Source of the DNA: an uncultured Agitococcus sp.
GTDB lineage: Bacteria > Pseudomonadota > Gammaproteobacteria > Pseudomonadales > Moraxellaceae
Assembly (NCBI RefSeq): GCF_937920075.1
Contig: NZ_CALETI010000402.1
Span: 1-9,108 of the forward strand
DNA length: 9,108 nucleotides
Reading direction: 5' to 3'
The translations under genes and the position numbers were made by a program. Shown piece by piece: positions 1 to 5,261 of the stretch. Position 1 is the stretch's first letter, and each line of letters begins with the position of its first letter. The notes beneath the pieces were generated by a model, which saw only the letters and a list, made by a program, of their open reading frames with translations, ran no database searches and was not told where the DNA came from.

Positions 1-22
1 AAATACACTAAATAGGTAGGTT

Positions 23-673
23 TTAATACTTTTTCAAGCTGCTGTTAGTTGCCCCCAAATAAACATAAGATAAGCTTTGCTCCGTTTGGGCAACCGCCAA
101 CAAATGCAACAAAATGCCCACCACATCATCAATATGAATACGATTTGACCACAAGCCTGTTTCTACAGGTTTTGCCGCTTTTAGCCAATTAATTAAACGC
201 AAACGCCCTTCACCATAAATACCTGCACATCGTAATATCGTGCTTGGCCATGTTTGCAAACATAAGGCTTCTGCCTGCAACAAAATCTGACCATTAAAAC
301 CCGCCACTTCGGGCGGCGTTTGTTCATCGACCCACTGCCCTGCATCCTGACCAAAGACACTGCTTGATGAGACAAAAAACACACGCTTAGGCTGATGATG
401 AGCCAAGGCTTGGGCAATATTTTTTAAGCCATCAATAAACACCTGTTGGTAGGCTTCAGGGGTTGATGCACTTGGACTTAAAATAACAAAGACATAATCA
501 GGCGACAACGAGGACAAGCTAAAAGGCTGACTCACATCTTGAGTAATCACCGTTGCACCTGCCAGTTCTAAAGGCGAACGTTTGATAATCGTTAGCTGAT
601 GACCGATACTAATTAGCTTGTTAGCCAAACGTAAACCCACATCACCACAGCCAATTAATAATATATTTGCCAT
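23..673 (-). CDS. Atypical SDR-family NAD(P)-binding protein, YeeZ-like, short C terminus
   Basis: This 216-aa protein starts with a Rossmann nucleotide-binding fold: a beta strand followed by GCGDVG (residues 8-13), the GxGxxG dinucleotide loop. SSSSVFGQ (102-109) and AGIYGEGR (150-157) match the strand-4 serine motif and the YGxGR segment of extended SDRs. The usual catalytic YxxxK is not evident; the equivalent region (about 126-136, FNGQILLQAEA) has no tyrosine, as in the YeeZ-type atypical SDR group. A cytoplasmic epimerase/reductase-like fold is safe, but the substrate is unknown. From memory, relatives are about 270 aa, so roughly 50 C-terminal residues seem missing. Translation stops just after a run of five A in the coding strand, and both other forward frames stay open to the window edge, so a frameshift is possible but unproven. 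The start ATG is preceded only by a weak purine stretch. It is divergent from oxyR. Confidence 0.8.
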   Translation of the reverse strand: MANILLIGCGDVGLRLANKLISIGHQLTIIKRSPLELAGATVITQDVSQPFSLSSLSPDYVFVILSPSASTPEAYQQVFIDGLKNIAQALAHHQPKRVFFVSSSSVFGQDAGQWVDEQTPPEVAGFNGQILLQAEALCLQTWPSTILRCAGIYGEGRLRLINWLKAAKPVETGLWSNRIHIDDVVGILLHLLAVAQTEQSLSYVYLGATNSSLKKY

Positions 674-732
674 CTTTACTATTCACTCATAAACTAAAAC
701 AATCAATATTTAAAAACTAATTCTTAAAAACT
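674..732. promoter_or_regulatory. Divergent SDR/oxyR promoter region
   Basis: This 59-bp, very AT-rich spacer lies between two divergent start codons and must hold the start signals of at least oxyR. A TATTTA-like -10 element for oxyR can be proposed near 707-712, but no convincing -35 partner is visible. The bases before the oxyR ATG (ttcttaaaaact) contain no Shine-Dalgarno sequence, so oxyR would have a weak or atypical ribosome-binding site. I could not recognise the four-part ATAG-type OxyR operator. The regulatory role is inferred from position. Confidence 0.4.
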
Positions 733-1611
733 ATGACCCTAACCGACCTACGCTATTTAGTCACTCTTGCCGAATTGCGCCATTTTGCTAAAGCCGCAGC
801 CGCGTGTTTTGTCTCGCAACCGACACTGAGTATTGCCATCAAAAAACTCGAAGATGAACTTAATCTCGTGCTATTTGAGCGACATCGCCATGATGTACTG
901 ATTACACCTGCAGCAGAGCCTATCATTGCTCAGGCCAAAGTGGTACTGCACGAAGCTGATTTACTTAAACAAATGGCACAAGCACAACGTGATGAATTTG
1001 CCCAACCTTTACGTTTAGGTGCAATTTTTACTGTTGCCCCCTATGTGTTTCCCAGTTTGATTCCTGCCTTGCATCAAAGTGCACCACAATTATTATTGTA
1101 TTTAGAAGAAAACTATACCCACGTTTTAAGCGACAAGTTGGCCAATGGCGAATTAGATGTGATTTTAGTCGCTGCGCCCTTTGAATTGCCCGAATGCCAA
1201 AGTGTGGATTTGTGGCAAGAAGAATTTTTATTATTAATGCCACAAAAACATCCGTGGGTAAGCGAAACACACATTGATAGTCATCTGCTCGCTGATGCAC
1301 CGATGTTGATGTTAGGTGAAGGTCATTGTTTTAGAGATCAGAGTTTAGCAACCTGCCCGATGAACAATCCCAAGCTCAATAATGGCAACTCTTTAGAAAC
1401 GCTACGCTTTATGGTGGCCAATGGTTTAGGCTTAACACTGATTCCTGCGATGAGTGTGCCTTATTTAGTCAATCAAAGTTTAAGTTATAAAAGCCTAAAT
1501 CCTGCACCCACGCGACAAATTATGGCTGTTTGGCGTAGACGTTTTCCACGACGGCAGGCAATTTATGCTTTAATACAAGGACTTAAACAATTGGAACTTT
1601 ATTCCGAATGA
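733..1611 (+). CDS. oxyR: OxyR, LysR-type hydrogen-peroxide sensor
   Basis: This 292-aa LysR-type regulator senses hydrogen peroxide by forming a disulphide and then activates antioxidant genes in the cytoplasm. The N-terminal winged helix-turn-helix occupies about residues 1-60, with the near-invariant VSQPTLS (28-34), IKKLEDEL (36-43) and LFER (47-50). The rest is the periplasmic-binding-protein-like sensor domain. The redox pair is intact: Cys199 in GHCFRDQ and Cys208 in LATCP fall at the same numbers as in E. coli OxyR, nine residues apart. SLETLRFMVANGLGLTLIPA (220-239) is the conserved region after the regulatory loop. This separates it from general LysR proteins and argues for true OxyR function. 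recG follows on the same strand, as in the P. aeruginosa oxyR-recG operon. The start aligns with the E. coli start, though its ribosome-binding site is poor. Confidence 0.96.
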   Translation: MTLTDLRYLVTLAELRHFAKAAAACFVSQPTLSIAIKKLEDELNLVLFERHRHDVLITPAAEPIIAQAKVVLHEADLLKQMAQAQRDEFAQPLRLGAIFTVAPYVFPSLIPALHQSAPQLLLYLEENYTHVLSDKLANGELDVILVAAPFELPECQSVDLWQEEFLLLMPQKHPWVSETHIDSHLLADAPMLMLGEGHCFRDQSLATCPMNNPKLNNGNSLETLRFMVANGLGLTLIPAMSVPYLVNQSLSYKSLNPAPTRQIMAVWRRRFPRRQAIYALIQGLKQLELYSE

Positions 1612-1649
1612 TATAACTTATCGTTTTGTTTTGCCCTTTAAAATACCCC

Positions 1650-1697
1650 TTCGACTCCGCTCAGGGTGCATTTTTCGTTGGTTGAGCGAAGTCAAAA
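1650..1697. repeat. Imperfect palindromic repeat between oxyR and recG
   Basis: Arms GACTCCGCTCA (1653-1663) and TGAGCGAAGTC (1683-1693) are inverted copies with one mismatch around a 19-nt loop. The TTCGACTCCGCTCA core, mirrored by TTGAGCGAAGTC, is a motif I recognise from small intergenic repeats in many bacterial genomes. No T-run follows either arm, so it is not a standard intrinsic terminator. In an oxyR-recG transcript it could form a hairpin that changes mRNA stability between the genes. Its genome copy number cannot be judged from this window. Confidence 0.7.
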
Positions 1698-1749
1698 CCA
1701 AAAAAATGCTTCACTGACGAGGGGGACTTGATTCAAGGAACAACCGCCT

Positions 1750-3819
1750 ATGAGCCAACATTTAGCACATATGTCCGTACAACAGCTTAAAGGCGTGGGC
1801 ACGATGCTCGCCGATAAGTTAGCCAAATTGGGCTTATACACCTTACAAGATGTGCTATTTCATTTGCCGCGTGATTATGAAGATCGAAGCCATATTACTG
1901 CGATTGATGTGGTCAGAAGCGGCGCGAGTGTGTTGTTAGAAGGCGAAGTGCTGAGTTGTGATGTGCAAAATGGCAAACGTCAATCTTTAGCCGTGCGTTT
2001 GAGTGATGGTTCAGGGCAAATTACCTTACGCTTTTACCACTTTTATCCCCAACAAAAAGAACATTTTAAACGTAATACTCGTTTGCGGGTGTTTGGTGAA
2101 GTGCGTTTAGGGGCAAGCGGCTTAGAGATGTATCATCCTGAATATAAAGCGGTGCGCGTTAATGAACCTTTACCTGATGCCAAACTCACAGCACTCTATC
2201 CCACTACTGAAGGTTTAACCCAAGTGCGTTTGCGACAATTAGTCGGTGATGCTTTAGTATTTGCTACGCCCCAATCATTGCCCGAACTACTCCCCCCCTT
2301 TATTAATCAACGTTTTGATTTATTACAAGCCTTGCACACGGTACATAATCCGCCCAATCACATTAAACGTGAGCTTTTATTGCTGCGTGTCCACCCTGCT
2401 CAACAACGTTTAGCTTTTGAAGAATTAGCCGCCCATCAAATTAGTTTGGCGCAACGTCGTCAGCATGTGCAAATTTTAAAAGCACCTGTGTTAGCGGCAG
2501 ATTGCCCGTTAGCTACTCAGTTTTTAAGTTTATTACCGTTTACCATTACCAATGCTCAACGGCGCGTGTGGCAAGAGATTGCCCAAGACCTACAACAAGC
2601 CCAAGCGATGTTACGTTTAGTGCAAGGGGATGTGGGTGCAGGAAAAACCGTCGTGGCGGCATTGGCGGCTTGTCATGCGATTGCTCAAGGTTGGCAAGTT
2701 GCGTTAATGGCTCCGACTGAAATTTTAGCCGAACAACATTTTATTAATTTTAATCAGTGGTTTAGCCAATTAGGTTTTAAAGTTGCTTGGTTAAGTGGCA
2801 AACAAGGCACTAAAGAACGTAACACCTCGCTTGCCGTTGTGGTGAGTGGCGAGGCACATATTGTTGTGGGCACACATGCCTTGTTTCAAGAAAGTGTGCA
2901 GTTTGGTCGTTTGGGGTTGGTGATTATTGATGAACAACATCGTTTTGGTGTCGAACAACGCTTGGCTTTACGCCAAAAAGGTGAACAATGGGGCATGTGT
3001 CCACATCAATTAATTATGACCGCCACCCCTATTCCACGCACCTTAGCCATGAGTGCTTATGGTGATTTGGATACCTCGGTCATTGATGAGTTGCCGCCTA
3101 ATCGTACGCCTGTCACTACGGTTGCTTTACCTAATGCCCGTCGTGCTGATGTGATTGAGCGTGTTCGAGCCAATTGCCAAACAGGTAAACAAGCGTATTG
3201 GGTATGTACTTTAATTGAAGAATCGGAACAATTAGAAGCACAAGCTGCCCAAGCGATTTATGAGGAATTACAACAAGAATTGCCCGAACTGCGTTTAGGC
3301 TTGGTGCATGGCAAGTTAAAGGCCAGCGAAAAACAAGCGATTATGGCTGAGTTTAAACAGGGTAATTTGGATTTGTTAGTGGCAACAACAGTGATCGAAG
3401 TTGGTGTTGATGTGCCAAATTCGTCATTGATGATTATTGAAAATGCCGAGCGTTTGGGCTTGGCGCAATTGCATCAATTACGTGGTCGGGTTGGTCGTGG
3501 TAGTACGGTGAGTTATTGTGTGTTGATGTATCAACCACCGTTATCACACATGGGACAAGAACGTTTGGCGATTATGCGTGCCACCACGGATGGTTTTGTG
3601 ATTGCCGAAAAAGATTTGGAGTTGCGTGGGCCGGGTGAAGTATTGGGGACAAAACAAACAGGTTTGGTAGAGTTTAAAGTGGCTGATTTAGCTCGCGATC
3701 AACAGCTATTAAAAACTGCGCAACAATTGGCGCGTAATTTACTTAAAGATAATCCGCATAATGCCCAAGCCTTAGTACAACGTTGGCTGCCCAATGCACC
3801 AAAGTATGTGGCGGTTTGA
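1750..3819 (+). CDS. recG: RecG, ATP-dependent branch-migration DNA helicase
   Basis: RecG (689 aa; E. coli 693) unwinds and reverses stalled replication forks and branch-migrates Holliday junctions and R-loops in DNA repair. The N-terminal wedge/OB-type domain is recognisable, including LKGVGTMLADKL near residue 13 and the LPRDYEDRS segment. The helicase core is complete: Walker A GDVGAGKT (293-300, Lys299), Walker B DEQH (394-397), motif III TATPIPRT (424-431), motif V VIEVGVDVPN and motif VI QLHQLRGRVGRG (573-584). The C terminus carries the RecG-typical DLELRGPGEVLGTKQTG. AAGGAA at 1735-1740, nine bases ahead, supports the ATG at 1750. It is on the same strand as oxyR, 138 bp downstream, so co-transcription is plausible but would cross the palindromic repeat. 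The downstream gene is convergent. Confidence 0.98.
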   Translation: MSQHLAHMSVQQLKGVGTMLADKLAKLGLYTLQDVLFHLPRDYEDRSHITAIDVVRSGASVLLEGEVLSCDVQNGKRQSLAVRLSDGSGQITLRFYHFYPQQKEHFKRNTRLRVFGEVRLGASGLEMYHPEYKAVRVNEPLPDAKLTALYPTTEGLTQVRLRQLVGDALVFATPQSLPELLPPFINQRFDLLQALHTVHNPPNHIKRELLLLRVHPAQQRLAFEELAAHQISLAQRRQHVQILKAPVLAADCPLATQFLSLLPFTITNAQRRVWQEIAQDLQQAQAMLRLVQGDVGAGKTVVAALAACHAIAQGWQVALMAPTEILAEQHFINFNQWFSQLGFKVAWLSGKQGTKERNTSLAVVVSGEAHIVVGTHALFQESVQFGRLGLVIIDEQHRFGVEQRLALRQKGEQWGMCPHQLIMTATPIPRTLAMSAYGDLDTSVIDELPPNRTPVTTVALPNARRADVIERVRANCQTGKQAYWVCTLIEESEQLEAQAAQAIYEELQQELPELRLGLVHGKLKASEKQAIMAEFKQGNLDLLVATTVIEVGVDVPNSSLMIIENAERLGLAQLHQLRGRVGRGSTVSYCVLMYQPPLSHMGQERLAIMRATTDGFVIAEKDLELRGPGEVLGTKQTGLVEFKVADLARDQQLLKTAQQLARNLLKDNPHNAQALVQRWLPNAPKYVAV

Positions 3820-3828
3820 TATTCATTA

Positions 3829-3859
3829 CGTCAATTAACAAGCATTGCATGAATTGACG
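3829..3859. repeat. Inverted repeat after recG
   Basis: CGTCAATT (3829-3836) and AATTGACG (3852-3859) are perfect inverted arms around a 15-nt loop, and the flanking bases pair partly. It lies ten bases past the recG stop, between convergent genes, so a transcript-end role in either direction is reasonable. Neither side has a run of T, so an intrinsic terminator is not demonstrated. It may be part of one compound repeat with the dyad at 3887-3911. Confidence 0.5.
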
Positions 3860-3886
3860 AAAACCCACGTTTTATACATCAAAAAC

Positions 3887-3911
3887 GATGGATTTCGTTC
3901 CTCAACCCATC
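3887..3911. repeat. Short REP-like palindrome at the convergent junction
   Basis: GATGGATT (3887-3894) and AACCCATC (3904-3911) pair with one mismatch (a G-T pair in one transcript) over a 9-nt loop. Read on the minus strand it gives GATGGGTTGAGGAACGAA followed by ATCCATC. I recognise this as the common GTAGGATGGGTTGAGG...AAACCCATC type of intergenic repeat. It sits immediately beyond the stop codon of the PH-domain gene. Family membership rests on recognition only. Confidence 0.55.
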
Positions 3912-3915
3912 CTAC

Positions 3916-4539
3916 TCAACGCGGCAAAAACTTCTTAAACACACTACCAAAATCATATTGTTGAATGGCTTTGCGTCTATCGTGATAACCAGACTCAACC
4001 TGAATCACTGTTTGATTAATAATATCAGGCAAGTTCAACACCACATTTTCGGGCAATTCACGCAATACAAACATGGCATTAACCACATCATGAGTACGTT
4101 GCAAAACGTGCATATCACGATCAATTTCTTTGCAACGCTCACTAATGGCAAATAAGGCTTTATAAATCGCTTTAATTTGGGTGATTTGTTTTTTATCAAT
4201 ATCAACCGAAAACTCTGCCCCACCTAACTTAAACTTCAACTCCACATCTAAATCGACTGTCCCCGCCGTTTCCATTCGTACATCACTAATGCTGTAATGT
4301 TTGTATAAATAACGATTTAACATCCGTTTTTTACTAATTGCCAAATTGCCATTTAAGTGAATAAAGGCCAAATTGGTAAAACAGTATTCATCCATTTTAG
4401 ACTTGATGACCACAAAAATTTCTTCATTGTCTTCATGAAAAACATAATCATCAACGTCGGTTTTATCAAACTCAGCAGGGGGAATAATCTTACCAATATC
4501 ACTCAAACCCAAAGCATCGGCAGCTAAACTTTTAAACAT
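3916..4539 (-). CDS. YvbH-like PH-domain protein in an operon with a MerR regulator
   Basis: From the ATG at 4539 this encodes 207 aa. It resembles Bacillus YvbH (about 204 aa): a bacterial pleckstrin-homology domain (bPH_1 type) followed by a YvbH-type C-terminal oligomerisation segment. Family-like stretches are FKSLAADALGLSDIGKII (2-19), IKSKMDEYCFTNLAFIH (45-61) and METAGTVDLDVELKFKLGG (89-107). DIDKKQITQIKAIYKAL (113-129) starts a helical tail. There is no signal peptide or membrane helix. Its biochemical role is not known. An in-frame ATG at 4551 would add MESR, but the GGAG at 4546-4549 is correctly spaced for 4539 and overlaps the upstream ATG, so I prefer 4539. The MerR stop lies 4 bp before the upstream ATG (16 bp before the preferred one), so the two genes are probably one transcript. 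A metal-related role is inferred from context only. Confidence 0.85.
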   Translation of the reverse strand: MFKSLAADALGLSDIGKIIPPAEFDKTDVDDYVFHEDNEEIFVVIKSKMDEYCFTNLAFIHLNGNLAISKKRMLNRYLYKHYSISDVRMETAGTVDLDVELKFKLGGAEFSVDIDKKQITQIKAIYKALFAISERCKEIDRDMHVLQRTHDVVNAMFVLRELPENVVLNLPDIINQTVIQVESGYHDRRKAIQQYDFGSVFKKFLPR

Positions 4540-4545
4540 TCTTGA

Positions 4546-4549
4546 CTCC
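4546..4549 (-). promoter_or_regulatory. Ribosome-binding site fixing the PH-protein start
   Basis: Read on the minus strand, GGAG lies six bases before the ATG at 4537-4539. It overlaps the alternative upstream ATG (4549-4551), which itself has no Shine-Dalgarno sequence. This favours a protein beginning MFKSLAADAL, matching the family's usual N terminus. Confidence 0.65.
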
Positions 4550-4555
4550 ATGTAG

Positions 4556-4972
4556 TTAATTTTTTATGCTGATTTCTTCAATCAAATGGCAAATAGAACC
4601 AGTAGCATTTGATACATTGGCTTCTTGTTGCCATTGCTGTTGATAATATAACAATTCTGCTTCTAAGTGTTTTAAGGTCTCTAATTGATTTTGTACTTGT
4701 GCTATTTTTTCGGTCAACAGATGTTTGACAACGTGGCAAGGTGCTTGACCTGTTTGTCTAATTTGTAAAATAGTCGCAATATCCTGCAAAGAAAAACCTA
4801 ACTGTTGGGCTTTTTTAATAAATTCAATTTGTTGTATCGCCTCTACAGGATAATAACGATAGCCATTATCCGCTCTATTGGCACGGCTTAATAAACCACA
4901 TTGCTCATAATAACGTAGGGTTGCAGTACTCACATGAGTCTTTTGTGCCAACTCGCCAATTTTTAACTGCAT
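4556..4972 (-). CDS. MerR-family heavy-metal-responsive regulator (ZntR/CadR-like)
   Basis: From the ATG at 4972 the protein is 138 aa. The N-terminal MerR helix-turn-helix is clear: LKIGELAQKTHVSTATLRYYEQCGLL starts at residue 3 and NGYRYY is at 36-41. A dimerisation coiled coil follows (about 80-118). Cys79 (QAPCHVV) falls at the number of the Cys79 ligand of ZntR-type divalent-metal sensors, where Cu(I)-sensing CueR has Ser77. A second Cys128 (SICHLIEE) matches the distal cysteine of the metal-binding loop. The earlier loop cysteine (Cys112 in CueR, Cys114/115 in ZntR) is absent, and both remaining cysteines are followed by His. The metal is therefore uncertain. An upstream ATG at 4999 adds nine residues ahead of the canonical MerR start and is less likely. 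It is divergent from a promoter with a MerR-type operator and precedes the PH-domain gene. Confidence 0.92.
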   Translation of the reverse strand: MQLKIGELAQKTHVSTATLRYYEQCGLLSRANRADNGYRYYPVEAIQQIEFIKKAQQLGFSLQDIATILQIRQTGQAPCHVVKHLLTEKIAQVQNQLETLKHLEAELLYYQQQWQQEANVSNATGSICHLIEEISIKN

Positions 4973-5010
4973 GATCTGTATTCTCTTTGTAACATACACA
5001 ACTGTTGAAC

Positions 5011-5042
5011 TTGACCTTAAAGTCGACTTTAAGGACTACAGT
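5011..5042 (+). promoter_or_regulatory. MerR-type promoter with 20-bp spacer and palindromic operator
   Basis: A -35 box TTGACC (5011-5016) and a -10-like TACAGT (5037-5042) are separated by 20 bp rather than 17. The spacer is largely filled by a perfect 20-bp palindrome (5015-5034; half-site CCTTAAAGTC followed by its exact reverse complement). A 19-20-bp spacer with a dyad between -35 and -10 is the signature of promoters that MerR-family activators untwist. Predicted transcription starts near 5049, leaving about 30 nt of leader before the ATG at 5080. It lies about 40 bp upstream of the merR-type gene, so the same site could also modulate that gene. Confidence 0.88.
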
Positions 5043-5067
5043 AAACAGGCCGATTATGGCGTATTTT

Positions 5068-5071
5068 GGAG
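5068..5071 (+). promoter_or_regulatory. Ribosome-binding site of the Cys/His peptide gene
   Basis: GGAG is eight bases ahead of the ATG at 5080. It supports that start over the ATG at 5056, which has no ribosome-binding site and lies only about seven bases past the predicted transcription start, and over the TTG at 5005, which lies inside the promoter. Confidence 0.75.
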
Positions 5072-5079
5072 CGAATACG

Positions 5080-5202
5080 ATGAATAAAATGTTAATGTTA
5101 TTGGCAATGTTGGGTATGTTTTCTACTTCAGTGTATGCCGCGGATTGTTGTGAAGACCATCAACCGTGTTGTGAACATCAACATCCTTGTTGTGACGAAT
5201 AA
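5080..5202 (+). CDS. Exported 40-aa Cys/His-repeat peptide, putative metal binder
   Basis: I do not recognise this as a named family. The 40-aa product has a compact Sec signal peptide (MNKMLMLLAMLGMFSTSVYA, residues 1-20) with an AxA-like site after VYA. The predicted mature peptide is only 20 residues and consists of a heptad-like repeat: CCEDHQP, CCEHQHP, CCDE. It contains six Cys in three CC pairs (23-24, 30-31, 37-38), three His and six acidic residues, and is metallothionein-like in composition. The DNA shows the same 21-bp period (units from 5146, 5167 and 5188). A good ribosome-binding site and a MerR-type promoter precede it, and copA follows. I infer a periplasmic metal-sequestering or metal-delivery peptide; the metal is unknown. 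In an oxidising periplasm the pairs could form disulphides instead. It is easily missed by gene callers because of its size. Confidence 0.82.
   Translation: MNKMLMLLAMLGMFSTSVYAADCCEDHQPCCEHQHPCCDE
5146..5199 (+). repeat. 21-bp tandem repeat coding for CC-heptads
   Basis: Three units start at 5146, 5167 and 5188. Each begins TGTTGTGA, and the first two continue with imperfect copies coding EDHQP and EHQHP. The third is cut short by the stop codon. The period equals seven codons, so the peptide may have grown by in-frame duplication. Copy number could vary between strains. Confidence 0.75.
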
Positions 5203-5213
5203 TTGCTAACAGC

Positions 5214-5236
5214 GCTTGAGTGTTAAACACTCAAGC
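5214..5236 (+). terminator. Strong intercistronic hairpin between peptide gene and copA
   Basis: GCTTGAGTGT (5214-5223) and ACACTCAAGC (5227-5236) form a perfect 10-bp stem with a TAA loop, 11 bases past the peptide stop and 25 bases before copA. No T-run follows on either strand, so a classical intrinsic terminator is not shown. A transcript-stabilising or attenuating hairpin, giving more peptide mRNA than copA mRNA, is the likelier reading. No convincing separate copA promoter was seen. Confidence 0.6.
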
Positions 5237-5261
5237 CTGACATTAAACGGAATAATCACCC

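Noticed and set aside
674..732. OxyR self-binding site
   Set aside because: I could not find the four spaced ATAG-type half-sites; autoregulation is plausible but not visible.
1028..1300. Minus-strand 90-aa open frame inside oxyR
   Set aside because: It is antisense to well-conserved OxyR sequence and shows no protein features of its own.
3958..4223. Open frames on both strands inside the PH-domain gene
   Set aside because: They overlap a gene with clear family-wide similarity and have no start signals.
4973..4999. Nine-residue N-terminal extension of the MerR protein
   Set aside because: MerR proteins normally begin only a few residues before the IGELA helix; the ATG at 4972 fits and makes Cys79 fall at the ZntR number.
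5005..5079. Longer peptide start at TTG 5005 or ATG 5056
   Set aside because: The TTG lies within the MerR-type promoter, and the ATG at 5056 is only about seven bases after the predicted transcription start and has no ribosome-binding site. The ATG at 5080 has GGAG at ideal spacing and begins a clean signal peptide.
5146..5199. Direct repeat considered as a CRISPR array
   Set aside because: The units are contiguous 21-bp coding repeats without spacers.
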